A stretch of 64,000 bases of DNA from Arthrobacter sp. zg-Y844 (lineage in GTDB: Bacteria > Actinomycetota > Actinomycetes > Actinomycetales > Micrococcaceae). The stretch is taken from positions 682,001-746,000 of the forward strand of contig NZ_JANFLS010000002.1 of NCBI RefSeq assembly GCF_024385465.1, given 5' to 3'. Each line of letters starts with the position of its first letter. Position 1 is the stretch's first letter. Under the pieces are notes generated by a model, which saw only the letters and a program-made list of their open reading frames with translations, did no database searches and had not been told where the DNA came from. The position numbers were made by a program, and so were the translations under genes. Below are positions 25,093 through 34,178 of this stretch, piece after piece.

Positions 25093-26634
25093 ATGAGCGC
25101 ACTTCCCTCCATCTCCCCCACCAAGGCGGGGCGCAAGGAATGGCTCGCCCTCGTCGTCCTCATCCTCGCCGTAACCCTGCTCGCCATCGACGGCACCGTC
25201 CTTTATATGGCGGTCCCTGCCCTGACAGCGGACCTGTCGCCGTCAGCCACCCAGATCCTCTGGATCGGCGATATCTACTCGTTCGTCCTGGCCGGCCTCC
25301 TCGTGACGATGGGGAACCTGGCGGACCGCATCGGACGTAAACGTCTTCTAATGATCGGCAGCATCGCCTTCGGCGTAGCTTCCCTGCTGGCTGCCTTCGC
25401 GCCGTCCGCGGAGGTGCTGATTGCGGCACGTGCCCTGCTGGGCATCGCCGGCGCGACCATCATGCCCTCCACCCTGTCGATCATCCGCAACCTGTTCCAC
25501 GACCCAGTCCAGCGGACGCGCGCCATCGCCATCTGGTCTGCGGGAGCGATGGCGGGCGGCGCCGTCGGGCCGTTGGTCGGCGGTGCCCTGCTGGAATTCT
25601 TCTGGTGGGGTTCAGTCTTCCTGATCAATGTTCCGGTGATCGTCCTTATTGTGGTGCTCGGCATCTGGCTTCTGCCCGAGTCCAAGAACCCCAATGCCGG
25701 AAAAATCGACCTGGTTTCCGCCGCGCTCTCAGTACTGGCCATTGTGCCGGTGGTGTACGCCGTCAAGCAGGTGGTGGGCCACGGACTCGATTGGTCCGTC
25801 CTTCCAACCCTTCTCCTGGGTCTGGGCGCAGGATGGCTGTTCGTCCGGCGCCAGCAAAAACTGGAAACGCCCCTCGTGGACATCAGCCTGTTCCGCATCC
25901 CTGCCTTCGGCGGAGCAGTGGCGGCCAACGCCCTGTCCATCTTCGCCTTCTTCGGGCTGCTGTTCTTCTTCTCCCAGTACCTGCAACTGGTCCGCGGTTA
26001 CTCCCCCTTCTGGGCGGGAATGGCGGAAATGCCCGCAACCATCGCTTCCCTGGCCGTAGTAGGAGTAGTCGGTTTCGCTTTGTCCAAGCTGGGCTTGGGC
26101 CGTGCCATTGCAGCCGGCTTGCTTATCGGTGCCCTGGGGCTGGCACTGCTTGGCCTGACCGAAGGATTGCCCAGTTACGCGGGTATCGGCATTGCCCTTG
26201 CGGTAATCGGTCTGGGAACGGGCCTCGCCATGACGCTTTCCACGGATGCCGTTGTGGCTGCGGCCCCGCCGGCACGGGCGGGTGCGGCCTCGTCCATCGC
26301 GGAAACCGCTTACGAGCTGGGCGTCGCGCTGGGCATCGGCGTCCTCGGATCGGTCCAAACCGCCCTCTACCGAGCACAGCTGGAGATCCCTTCGGGCACC
26401 TCCCCTGAAGCGGCGGCAGCCCTGCAGGATTCCCTGGCCAGTGCAGCCGGTGAGCTGGGCAAAACCGATGATACTTTGCTGGCCGTGGCGCAGCAGGCGT
26501 TCACGCATGGCATGCAGGTGACGTCGTTTATTGCTGCCGCACTGCTGGTGGTGGCAGCGGTCATCGCCTGGCGCCTCATCCCGTCGGATACCTCTCTGGA
26601 CAAGAGCACTGGAGAACCTCATGAAACCCACTGA
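25093..26634 (+). CDS. MFS multidrug efflux transporter, DHA2 family (14 helices)
   Basis: The 513-residue protein has 14 hydrophobic helices and the DHA2 signatures LAIDGTVLYMAVPALTADL in helix 1, GNLADRIGRKRLLM in loop 2-3 and GAVGPLVGGALLEFFWWGSVF (motif C region, helix 5). It resembles LfrA/SmvA/QacA-type exporters of cationic dyes, quinolones and antiseptics. The ATG seems to be at the transcription start (leaderless), under a TetR operator. Its last 14 bases overlap the TetR gene, so the pair forms a self-regulated efflux operon. Confidence 0.93.
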   Translation: MSALPSISPTKAGRKEWLALVVLILAVTLLAIDGTVLYMAVPALTADLSPSATQILWIGDIYSFVLAGLLVTMGNLADRIGRKRLLMIGSIAFGVASLLAAFAPSAEVLIAARALLGIAGATIMPSTLSIIRNLFHDPVQRTRAIAIWSAGAMAGGAVGPLVGGALLEFFWWGSVFLINVPVIVLIVVLGIWLLPESKNPNAGKIDLVSAALSVLAIVPVVYAVKQVVGHGLDWSVLPTLLLGLGAGWLFVRRQQKLETPLVDISLFRIPAFGGAVAANALSIFAFFGLLFFFSQYLQLVRGYSPFWAGMAEMPATIASLAVVGVVGFALSKLGLGRAIAAGLLIGALGLALLGLTEGLPSYAGIGIALAVIGLGTGLAMTLSTDAVVAAAPPARAGAASSIAETAYELGVALGIGVLGSVQTALYRAQLEIPSGTSPEAAAALQDSLASAAGELGKTDDTLLAVAQQAFTHGMQVTSFIAAALLVVAAVIAWRLIPSDTSLDKSTGEPHETH

Positions 26635-27184
26635 ATCGACGGCGACGCGCGACAAGGAACGGACTCGGCGGGCAATCATCGATGCCGCGTCCCAGATGAT
26701 TTATTCCCACGGCGCAAACGTCAGCCTGGCTGACATCGCTTCAGCCGCCGGGGCATCCAAGGGAGCGCTGACCCACCATTTCACCAGCAGGAGCGCCCTC
26801 GAGGAAGCAATCCTGGTGGACGTGTCGCAGCGTTTATGGGACGCGGTGCACGAGCGCCTGGATTCTTCGGAAGACCGGCCGGGGAAACTGCTCCGCGCGT
26901 ACATCCGTGCACTAACCGACGACGACGCCGCCGTACGGGACGTTGTCTCTCCCGGTTCGCTTCTGCTCATTATCGGCAGTGGCCAACCCGGGCAGGAGGC
27001 GCTTAAAGCCGATGCGGAGAAATGGCGGAAGGCTTTCGACGCCGACGGTATCGATCCTGCGCTGTCGCTGACCATCCGCTACGCAGCCGAAGGGCTCGCG
27101 GCGTCCATCGGAACCCCATATCTCACTCCGGCTGAACTCCGGTCAGCTCGAACCCGCCTCCTCGCGATGACGGAACCTGCCTAA
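26621..27184 (+). CDS. TetR-family repressor of the adjacent efflux gene
   Basis: The ATG at 26621 follows GGAGAA and gives 187 residues. The N-terminal HTH is typical: RRAIIDAASQMIYSHG, then ADIASAAGASKGALTHHFTS. The C-terminal ligand domain belongs to the TetR_C_6/YxaF-like type (GSLLLIIGSGQPGQEALKADAEKW). It overlaps the MFS gene by 14 bases and probably binds the palindrome at 25061-25082, released by exporter substrates. Confidence 0.92.
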   Translation: MKPTESTATRDKERTRRAIIDAASQMIYSHGANVSLADIASAAGASKGALTHHFTSRSALEEAILVDVSQRLWDAVHERLDSSEDRPGKLLRAYIRALTDDDAAVRDVVSPGSLLLIIGSGQPGQEALKADAEKWRKAFDADGIDPALSLTIRYAAEGLAASIGTPYLTPAELRSARTRLLAMTEPA

Positions 27185-27198
27185 CGGGGACCGGTTCC

Positions 27199-28161
27199 CT
27201 AGGCTGCAGCGCCGGCTCGTCCGGCCAGGCGCTGCAGCCGCCGGCGTACGGCAATGAAGGCAACGCCGGCAAGGATGATGTGCACCAAGACCAGGGCGAT
27301 CGCATCCGGTTCAACCCAGACGATGGTCCATCCTGAGTCGAGCCATCCCGTTCCCCCGAGAATCGTGCGGGTGACGGTTAGCTGCGTCCAGTGGAATGCG
27401 ACCGCCACCAACAACGCGCCGGGCACCGGGATGCGCCGGGCCGCCACGAGCGCCAGCCCGAACAGCACCAGCTGCACGATGTAGGCAATCGGGTCGTTGC
27501 CTGCAGGGAACACCTCGATTCCTCCTCCGTCGCCGCCGAGCACCGTGGTGATAGCCCACCGCACCGGTCCCACCACCACTCCCACGAATGGGAACAACGC
27601 AGTGGTCACCAGCGTCGCAACCGCCAGCCCCCAGCCGTCCCGCAGGTTCGTCCAGACATACCCGCGCAGGGCAAGTTCCTCCGGAAGCGCCTCGTAGAGA
27701 GCCAGCACCACGCCGTTCAGGAGCAGGAAGCCCAGGAACGCGGCAAGGTCGAGCTGTTCCACCCGTATCCACCCGGCCAGGCCGGCGGGTAGCCAGACGA
27801 GGAGGCCGGTGAGCGCGCCCACAGCCACGCCCAGGGCCAGCGGCCGGGCGGCTGACCTGCTGAGGCCGAGTCCCTCCAGGTCGCGGTGGTCGAGCCGCCG
27901 ACGCAGCAGCACGATACCCGGCACCACGACGGCGGACATCAGGACTGCCTGCAACAGGACTTCAGGAAGCCGTCCCCAACCAAATGCCTGGCCCAGGGCT
28001 TCGGCAATTCCTATAGCGGTTCCAAGGCCCATGCCGAGAAACGCCCATCCAAGGACTGCAGCCTGAAGCGCGCGCCACCGCGGAATCGCTTGCCGCGTCT
28101 GGTCCGGCAGGTGAGACGTCACTGCAGTCGGTGTGCGTGCAGGCATATCGAAGGTCCTCAT
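27199..28161 (-). CDS. CPBP-family intramembrane protease
   Basis: The 320-residue membrane protein has about eight helices and the CPBP (Abi/Rce1-like) motifs: EALPEELALRGYVW with the paired glutamates and Arg, FPFVGVVVGPV, and FHWTQLT with the His of motif 3. Members cleave peptides or prenylated proteins within the membrane; several act in bacteriocin self-immunity. An in-frame ATG five codons downstream is an alternative start. It runs convergent to the TetR gene with a 14-base gap. The substrate is unknown. Confidence 0.8.
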   Translation of the reverse strand: MRTFDMPARTPTAVTSHLPDQTRQAIPRWRALQAAVLGWAFLGMGLGTAIGIAEALGQAFGWGRLPEVLLQAVLMSAVVVPGIVLLRRRLDHRDLEGLGLSRSAARPLALGVAVGALTGLLVWLPAGLAGWIRVEQLDLAAFLGFLLLNGVVLALYEALPEELALRGYVWTNLRDGWGLAVATLVTTALFPFVGVVVGPVRWAITTVLGGDGGGIEVFPAGNDPIAYIVQLVLFGLALVAARRIPVPGALLVAVAFHWTQLTVTRTILGGTGWLDSGWTIVWVEPDAIALVLVHIILAGVAFIAVRRRLQRLAGRAGAAA

Positions 28162-28221
28162 TTATCGCGTCGGGGCGGTAGTGCAGGATCGACGCCAGTC
28201 CACCACGAAGACCCGGGCAAC

Positions 28222-28550
28222 CTACGCAGCCACGCCCGCTGCGTTGATTGCCGCGGCGACCGTAGCGGTGGCAGCGTACATCCGAGCAGCAACGGCGTCC
28301 TTGTTCGTCGACTCGGACTCGTGGATAAAGGCGGTTTTGCCGCGTCGTATTCCACAGAAGTAGATGATGCCGTGCTCCACTGAGGTGCTGAAGGACTGTG
28401 TGTAGCCGTGCCTGGCATAAGATTCAAAGCCCTCCTGTGCAGGTGGACGATGCGGGTCGGCTCCTCCCCCAGCAGGTTGTGCAGCTGCGCCGCAGTGGCG
28501 TGCGTCAGTGATCCCGGATCCGGATGCGCGGTAGCGATCAAGGTGCTCAT
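28222..28550 (-). pseudogene. Broken NAD(P)H oxidoreductase (flavodoxin-like, Fld_2 type)
   Basis: The N-terminal part (MSTLIATAHPDPGSLTHATA, then LHNLLGEEPTRIVHLH) is the start of a flavodoxin-fold NAD(P)H:quinone reductase. The matching C-terminal part (ARHGYTQSFSTSVEHGIIYF, then KTAFIHESES) lies in another frame. The centre, normally about 70-90 residues with the FMN and substrate loops, is missing. So there is both an internal deletion and a frameshift near 28440. The remains span 330 bases against about 600 in an intact gene. It is not expected to make an active enzyme. Confidence 0.7.
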
Positions 28551-28794
28551 GGCTGCTTACTCCTATCACCTGTCCCCCGGCCTCGCACCGGGCCCCGAAA
28601 AATTACTCGCTTCGGCACCCCGGAAACTACTTGGTTTTTCTGAACGGCGGGCCGGCGCATGTGCCAAAACTACGTGTTCGCAGAGCCCGGCCGTCCCTAG
28701 GCTTTGAATGCCTTGGCCGGGGGCGTGGCCGGGATCCACGGGAGGCCAAGAGGCGAGTCTCGCATTGCACCGCACCAATGCTGAGGAGATCACC

Positions 28795-30066
28795 GTGAAG
28801 AAATCATCACCTGCCCTCGCCGTTCTTGCCGCAACCGCAGCGCTGGGGCTGGCAGCCTCACCTGCGACCGCCGGCGGACGGCACCACCCACCATCACCAT
28901 CCCCAGTACCTGTTGCCGGGGAAGTCACCACCGTTGCCGAGGGGCTGCTCGGTCCCTTGAGTTTCGCCGTCGGCCGTGGCGGCACCCTCGACGTAGCCCA
29001 ATCATTCACTACGCTCCTGACCCGCATTACTGACGGCGGAGAACCCGAGGTCCTGGCAACGGCACCCGACGGCTATTCCCCCGGTTCCGTTTCCCGCGAC
29101 CGCGGAGCTACCTATTACACGGTTGCCACCGGCGCCGGAAGCAACGACCCGGTCGCCAACGTCACCTTGCTGCAGTTCATTGACCGGGACGGCAACATTG
29201 AGACCGTCGGGGACATTTCCGCCTACGAATTCGCTGAGAATCCGGACAGCATCAACACTTACGGCTTCGAGGAGGCGCTTCCCGCCGAATGCGCGGCCCA
29301 ACTGCCGCCTGGTGTTGCCCCTGCTCCCTACACCGGGCTCCCGGACTCCAACCCCGTGGCTTCGCTTCCCGGCAGGTACGGCGGAACCATCGTGGCCGAC
29401 GCGGGAATGAACGCCCTCATCCAGGTGAACGACGACGGCGGCATCCTGACGGTCGCGGTGCTGCCTCCTGTGCCGCTCACCATTACCGCCGAAACGGCCG
29501 CGGGGTTCGGGCTGCCGGCGTGCACGGTGGGACTCACGTACAACCTGGAACCGGTGCCGACCGACGTCGAACGCGGTCCCGACGGCGCCCTGTACGTGAC
29601 CTCGTTGCCGGGCGGCCCGGAGGGTGGTGCTCCGGGATCCGTGTTCCGGGTCGACCCGGCCACTCTCGCACCGGAACTCGTGGCGACCGGCTTCATCGGG
29701 GCCACCGGTCTGGCGGTGAACGACAACGGCGATATCTTCGTGGCGGAGCTGTTCGCTAACCGGATCTCGGTAGTACCGTCCGGATCAGACACTCCGGAGC
29801 TGTTTCTGGAGGCCAGCCAACCGGCCGCCCTGGAACTGCGCGGCGACGCGCTGTACGCGTCGGTTGATGTACTGGCCGGACTCCCGGCCGGACCAGGCCC
29901 CGAGGCCCCGCCGGTTGCGGAGCCTCCGGCCGACCCGGCTCCTCCAACCGGCGGCAGCATCATCCGGATCGAACTGGACGACAACTGCGCCGGATACCAC
30001 CATCACCACGGCGGTTCGGATCGGCACTCGGGTGACGGCGTCCGGGAGGACGGGTCCGGGGAATAG
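28795..30066 (+). CDS. Secreted ScyD/ScyE-family beta-propeller protein
   Basis: The start is the GTG at 28795 with GAGGAG seven bases upstream. The 423-residue product begins with a signal peptide ([20 protein letters not shown], cleavage near ATA-GG). It continues with repeated sequences of the NHL/ScyD propeller type, such as [39 protein letters not shown] and [20 protein letters not shown]. The C terminus is Pro-rich, then His-rich (YHHHHGG), perhaps metal-binding. ScyD homologues are best known beside scytonemin genes, but in actinobacteria they are secreted proteins without a defined role. Confidence 0.82.
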   Translation: MKKSSPALAVLAATAALGLAASPATAGGRHHPPSPSPVPVAGEVTTVAEGLLGPLSFAVGRGGTLDVAQSFTTLLTRITDGGEPEVLATAPDGYSPGSVSRDRGATYYTVATGAGSNDPVANVTLLQFIDRDGNIETVGDISAYEFAENPDSINTYGFEEALPAECAAQLPPGVAPAPYTGLPDSNPVASLPGRYGGTIVADAGMNALIQVNDDGGILTVAVLPPVPLTITAETAAGFGLPACTVGLTYNLEPVPTDVERGPDGALYVTSLPGGPEGGAPGSVFRVDPATLAPELVATGFIGATGLAVNDNGDIFVAELFANRISVVPSGSDTPELFLEASQPAALELRGDALYASVDVLAGLPAGPGPEAPPVAEPPADPAPPTGGSIIRIELDDNCAGYHHHHGGSDRHSGDGVREDGSGE

Positions 30067-30158
30067 CGAAGGATATGCCCGCAGAGGAAAGTCCTTTCCT
30101 CCAACCCCTGCGGGACCTAACATGGAGGCGAACGGGAAACGAGCGGGTTTCCCCTGTG

Positions 30159-30170
30159 AAAGGAGGTGAT
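30159..30170 (+). promoter_or_regulatory. Unusually complete Shine-Dalgarno
   Basis: AAAGGAGGTGAT matches the whole anti-Shine-Dalgarno end of 16S rRNA, two bases before the GTG at 30173. It fixes the start of the Rv0909-like gene and suggests high translation, though the spacing to GTG is short when the full pairing is counted. Confidence 0.8.
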
Positions 30171-30172
30171 CC

Positions 30173-30427
30173 GTGTCTGTATTTGACGAGCTCAAAGGCA
30201 GGGCCGGTGAGCTGAAGGAAAAGGCCACCGGATTTGTCGGACAGAATGCCGACAAGATCAAGGGCGGCATCGATCAGGCAGGGAACTTCGTCGACCAGAA
30301 GACCGGTCGCAAGTACTCCAGCAAGATCGATGGTTTCCAGAGCAAGGCCTCGGAAGCAGTTGACAAGACCAACCGCAACCGCGAGCCGGGAACCGGCAAC
30401 GGTCCCGGACAGACGCCTCCGGCCTAA
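30173..30427 (+). CDS. Rv0909/MT0933-like antitoxin family protein
   Basis: The 84-residue, highly charged protein has the family layout: amphipathic helix FDELKGRAGELKEKATGFV, the segment NADKIKGGIDQAGNFVDQKTGRKYSSKID and a disordered tail rich in Pro and Gly. In Mycobacterium the relative Rv0909 is annotated as an antitoxin with Rv0910. No SRPBCC-type toxin partner lies next to it here, so a stand-alone structural or stress role is equally possible. The GTG start is set by a perfect Shine-Dalgarno. Confidence 0.78.
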   Translation: MSVFDELKGRAGELKEKATGFVGQNADKIKGGIDQAGNFVDQKTGRKYSSKIDGFQSKASEAVDKTNRNREPGTGNGPGQTPPA

Positions 30428-30447
30428 CGACCCGAGAGCACGACAAA

Positions 30448-30485
30448 GAAGCGCCGGTCCCGCCGAGAGGCGGCACCGGCGCTTC
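30448..30485. terminator. Terminator-like hairpin between convergent genes
   Basis: GAAGCGCCGGTCCCGCC and GGCGGCACCGGCGCTTC form a stem of about 16 bases with the tetraloop GAGA. It sits midway between the Rv0909-like gene (plus) and zapE (minus) and can serve both strands, with only a weak T-run on either side. Confidence 0.8.
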
Positions 30486-30505
30486 CGCCGTTTAAGCGGG
30501 TCCTG

Positions 30506-31582
30506 CTACGACGCTTCGCCCGTCTGGCCCTCGCGGGCCAGTGCGGTCAGGCGCGAAACAGCTCGGAAGTACTTCTTCATGTACCCGCCGGCCATCATTT
30601 CCTTGGTGAACAGCTGATCGAACGGCACCCCGCTGGCCAGGATCGGCACGTCCTTGTCGTACAGCCGGTCGGCAAGGACCACAAAGCGCAGCGCCACGGA
30701 CTGTTCGGTGATGGTCTGCACGTTGTGCCAGGCAACCGCTTCCACCCCGTCGAGCATCTGCCGGTACCGGCTCGGGTGGACCTGGGAAAGGTGGTTGATG
30801 AGTTCGGAGAAGTCGTCAACAGCGACGGTCCGGCCGGAGAATTCGGTTTCCATCCGCGCTTCCAGTTCCCCGTCCTGCAGCGGCTGGGGCGACTCGGGCA
30901 GACCGCGGTGACGGTAATCCTCACCGTCAATGCGGACGACGTCGAACTGGTCCGCGAGGACCTGGATCTCGCGCTGGAAGTCGACGGCGGCAAAGCGGCC
31001 CTCGCCCAGGGAACCCGGCAGGGTGTTGGACGTAGCCGCAAGCTTCACGCCGGCGTCGGCCAGTTCACGCATCAGGCGGGACATCAGCACCGTGTCGCCC
31101 GGATCGTCGAGTTCGAATTCGTCAATGCAGACCAGCTTGTAGGCGCTCAGCGCGTCCACGGTCTTGCGGAAGGTGAGCGCACCCACGAGGTTGGTGTACT
31201 CCACAAACGTGCCGAAGGCCTTGGGCCCTTCCACGGCATGCCAGAGCGAGGCCAGCAGGTGGGTCTTGCCGACGCCGAATCCGCCGTCCAGGTAGAATCC
31301 GGCTTTGCTCTCGGGTTTCCTGCCGCCGAAGAACTTCCGCAGGCCGCTGGGCTCGGGAGTGTCGACGTCGGCTGCGAAGGAACGCATCGCGCCCACGGCT
31401 TTGGCCTGGGAGGGCTGCTCCGGATCGGGACGGTAGGAATCAAAGGACACGCTGCCGAACCGGGGCGAGGGGAAGAATCCCTGCAGCAGTTCATCCACCG
31501 ATACCTGGGGAGTCCGTTCTGTCAGGTGCTCGAGTTGTGCCACTGCGCGCTTTTCCGTCCGTTTGATGCCTGCTTCCGGCAC
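30506..31582 (-). CDS. zapE: Cell division protein ZapE (AFG1-like ATPase)
   Basis: The 358-residue AAA-type ATPase has Walker A GGFGVGKTHLL near residue 104, Walker B KLVCIDEFELDDP, the sensor region KLAATSNTLPG and the family end FDQLFTKEMMAGGYMKKYFRAVSRL. In E. coli ZapE binds FtsZ and is needed for division under stress; the mitochondrial relative AFG1 helps degrade damaged proteins. Actinobacterial copies are the same size. It is a single gene, divergent from a small membrane protein. Confidence 0.9.
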   Translation of the reverse strand: MPEAGIKRTEKRAVAQLEHLTERTPQVSVDELLQGFFPSPRFGSVSFDSYRPDPEQPSQAKAVGAMRSFAADVDTPEPSGLRKFFGGRKPESKAGFYLDGGFGVGKTHLLASLWHAVEGPKAFGTFVEYTNLVGALTFRKTVDALSAYKLVCIDEFELDDPGDTVLMSRLMRELADAGVKLAATSNTLPGSLGEGRFAAVDFQREIQVLADQFDVVRIDGEDYRHRGLPESPQPLQDGELEARMETEFSGRTVAVDDFSELINHLSQVHPSRYRQMLDGVEAVAWHNVQTITEQSVALRFVVLADRLYDKDVPILASGVPFDQLFTKEMMAGGYMKKYFRAVSRLTALAREGQTGEAS

Positions 31583-31697
31583 GAAACGTGCCGGTTCTGC
31601 GGCGTTCTGCCGCCCTCGCTACGATACGCCAACGCGTTCGGGAATCTGGAACTGCCGCCGGTGGACTGCGGCTGTGTCTGCGGTCCATAGTCGGAGC

Positions 31698-32207
31698 ATG
31701 ATGCAGCAGCAGGACACGGCGGGCGCTCAACGGTATTCAGGCGAAGAGCGGACCCTGATGGGGCTGGAGTTCGGCACAGCTGGAGCGGCGCTTGGCGGTG
31801 GCATCCTCCTGGCCCTTCGCCCCGACGGGGCCTTCCTTCACGCTGACCCGTCCGTGCTGCGGCGGCGGACCCCGTTCCGGGACTGGCGACTTCCGGGCCT
31901 TCTCCTTGCCACAGGTTGCGGCGGTGGTTACCTCACCGCCGGGATGCTGCACCTTCGACGCCACCGGGCCGCCCGGCGGGTTTCCATCGCCGCCGGGACC
32001 GCCCTGATCGGTCTCGAGGCTTGGGAGATGGCGTTCATTGAGTTTCAGCCGCTGGAGGCGGCGTTCGTGGGTATCGGCGCCGCCGTCGTCGTGCTGGCGC
32101 TGCGCCTTCCGCCGGAGACGCCCGCTCCAGGGGCACTAGGTGCTGCAGGTGCACTCCCGGCGGCACATTCCCTGCACCGCAGGCGGCGCCGCAGAGGGCG
32201 CCGGTGA
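31698..32207 (+). CDS. Hypothetical membrane protein
   Basis: I do not recognise this 169-residue protein. The start MMQQQDTAGAQRYSGEERT at 31698 is preferred (a second ATG follows directly); the frame upstream has no start signal. Hydrophobic segments lie at about residues 22-40, 58-77 and 96-138, with a basic region after the first (HADPSVLRRRTPFRDWRLPG). The C terminus is strikingly basic (SLHRRRRRRGRR), so it should face the cytoplasm. A CATAGT box 7 bases upstream could give a near-leaderless message. Confidence 0.55.
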   Translation: MMQQQDTAGAQRYSGEERTLMGLEFGTAGAALGGGILLALRPDGAFLHADPSVLRRRTPFRDWRLPGLLLATGCGGGYLTAGMLHLRRHRAARRVSIAAGTALIGLEAWEMAFIEFQPLEAAFVGIGAAVVVLALRLPPETPAPGALGAAGALPAAHSLHRRRRRRGRR

Positions 32208-32264
32208 AGGCTGGCCTTGCGTCGACCGTAGCGGATGTCCGCCTGCATCCCTGAGGGGATCGGG

Positions 32265-34178
32265 TCAGAACGGCGGCACCTGTTCCTGCAACGAATCTTC
32301 CACGTCTGACTCCTCCCGTCCCTCTCGGGTGGAGTACATACCCGGATTCGGTGCCGTGTCCGGTAAGCCAAATTCCAGGAAAGGTTCCGTGCGGTAGACG
32401 CGTCCGGTCGGCGAGGTCCACTCGATGACTCCGGGAGCTGGCTGGCAGGCTTTCCAGTAACCGAGGGTCTTGAACCGGTGGTGGCGTCGGCAGAGGTGCT
32501 CCAGGTTTCCGTGGTCCGTGGGTCCGCCCCGAGCCCAGTCGATGGTGTGGTCGATGTCCGCGTTCGCGGTGTTGACCCGGCAGCCGGGGAATCGGCAGGT
32601 TCCGTCCCGTGCCCGGAGCCAGCGGCGGAGTCCGGCCGGGACTTTTCGGCGTCGTCCTACGCCCAGGATCTCTCCGGTGTGCGGATTTTGGGCCAGTCCG
32701 GTCCATCCGACGGCGTTGCGGGCCAGTCGGCGGGCTTCTTCGGCGCTGATGGGTCCGTAGCCATGCAGCTCGGCGGGCTGCTCGTCGGCGCCGAAGAGGG
32801 TTTCGGCGCTGATCAGGACCATTATTTCCGCTCGAGGGACGATTCCCTCGTCCGGTCCTGCGTCTTGGCTCGTCGCGGTTTCGCCCGCTGCCGCATTTCT
32901 GTCCGCACTTCCACCGCCCGCCGCTCCAACACGGGCTGAACCGCTACCCGCAACACCGCCAGTCCAGCTAGTCCTGCCGGTCCCGCCTGCACCGTCCTCC
33001 ACCCTGCCAGTCCCAGCAGCATTCCTGACACGAGCCGTTCCGAACCCTCCCATCAGCAGCTGCGCGAGAATGTCCGCACGCAGCTGATCCGTAGTCCGGG
33101 AATCGCCGGCTACCTGCTCACCCCGTGCTGCGGTACTCAAGGTCGTGTAGATCTGCTGGGCTTCTGCGGCCCGCAGATAGGCGGACAGGCAGGACATGCC
33201 GTCTTCCTCGCGGTCCAGGGTGACCTTGCGCTGCTCGAACGCGCTCAAATGCCGTTTGCTGATGGTCTCCGGATACCGGTTCTCGCGCAGCCGGCGGGCC
33301 TTGGCGGAGAAGCGGGACCGGGTCTGGCCCTCCGCTGCTGCCAGCAGGTCTGCCTCAAATTCCGGTAGCGCCGCGGCTGGAACGTTCACGCATTGTTCCA
33401 GCACCACTTGGGCATGCTGGTAGGAAAGGCGCCCCTCTTCCAGTCCGGTCAGGGTTGCCGTGTGGGAAGTGCATAGGCTCGTCGCTTCGTTCAGGAGCCG
33501 CTGACCGGTGACCTGCGGAACGTTTAGGACGGCCGCGCATTCGGAAGCTGCGAGGCTGAAAGCCAGCCCCGGTTCGATCCGCTCGGAAGGGGCATACGTG
33601 TCGTCCCGGAAGAGTTCCCCCATGCGGTTGATCAGGCGGGCCTCCAGGGCCTGCCCCCAGGAAATCAGGTGCGCCACCCGGGAAAGGGCTTCGCCGACCG
33701 TCTGCTCGTCAAAGGCTTCAAGGTTCTGCAGCGCCAGTGTCCCGGTGAAACCGTCCGGGAAACCGCCCGCAGCCTCTCCACCCGGACCCACGTGGTCAGT
33801 GCCTTCAGGTTCTGCAGACGCGGTTTCTGCGTCGTCGGGAGTGGAAGTGTCCTCGGTATTTTCGTTCGGGGTGACACCGGGCTTGGAGCTACCGGTCTCC
33901 GGAACGGGATGGCCGGCGGCGGCGTTGCCCTTCGGAGTGGCGGCGGTGGAAGTTTCGGCACTCGCCTCGGCAGGCCCGGCAGGCCCGGCAGGCTCGGCAG
34001 GCCCGGCAGGCCCGGCAGGCTCGGCAGGCCCGGCAGGCTCGGCTGCCGGTTCAGCCCGGTACACCGTCAGGGTACAGGCCGTGCGGGGCTCATCCGTTTC
34101 ACCAGCGGTGCCATCCGGCTGCTGGTCTTCACTGCTTGGTTCTTCGGTTGTCCATTCGGTGTTCCCGAGCTGATCCAT
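32265..34178 (-). CDS. HNH endonuclease signature protein with DUF222 domain
   Basis: The 637-residue protein begins with a long disordered region (about 1-140) of low complexity, including a run of GPA/EPA triplets. A DUF222 helical domain follows (about 150-400), then a second low-complexity linker of Gly/Ala/Arg (about 410-470), and a C-terminal HNH domain: LRARDGTCRFPGCRV, DIDHTIDWARGG, NLEHLCRRHHRFK. The Cys, His and Asn ligands of the HNH nuclease are in place. Such genes occur in many copies in actinobacterial genomes and may behave like selfish or defence-related elements. The start ATG at 34178 precedes the first repeats. Confidence 0.88.
   Translation of the reverse strand: MDQLGNTEWTTEEPSSEDQQPDGTAGETDEPRTACTLTVYRAEPAAEPAGPAEPAGPAGPAEPAGPAGPAEASAETSTAATPKGNAAAGHPVPETGSSKPGVTPNENTEDTSTPDDAETASAEPEGTDHVGPGGEAAGGFPDGFTGTLALQNLEAFDEQTVGEALSRVAHLISWGQALEARLINRMGELFRDDTYAPSERIEPGLAFSLAASECAAVLNVPQVTGQRLLNEATSLCTSHTATLTGLEEGRLSYQHAQVVLEQCVNVPAAALPEFEADLLAAAEGQTRSRFSAKARRLRENRYPETISKRHLSAFEQRKVTLDREEDGMSCLSAYLRAAEAQQIYTTLSTAARGEQVAGDSRTTDQLRADILAQLLMGGFGTARVRNAAGTGRVEDGAGGTGRTSWTGGVAGSGSARVGAAGGGSADRNAAAGETATSQDAGPDEGIVPRAEIMVLISAETLFGADEQPAELHGYGPISAEEARRLARNAVGWTGLAQNPHTGEILGVGRRRKVPAGLRRWLRARDGTCRFPGCRVNTANADIDHTIDWARGGPTDHGNLEHLCRRHHRFKTLGYWKACQPAPGVIEWTSPTGRVYRTEPFLEFGLPDTAPNPGMYSTREGREESDVEDSLQEQVPPF
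33969..34040 (-). repeat. Nine-base repeats encoding a GPA/EPA tract
   Basis: The plus strand shows GGCAGGCCC and GGCAGGCTC alternating without interruption, so the protein reads GPAEPAGPAGPAEPAGPA. The units are nearly identical in DNA, which makes the tract prone to slippage and length variation between strains. Confidence 0.9.

Noticed and set aside
30078-30114. Terminator after the ScyD-like gene
   Set aside because: CCCGCAG/CTGCGGG can pair and hold an inner GGAAA/TTTCC stem, but there is no T-run and the next gene follows closely; left uncalled.
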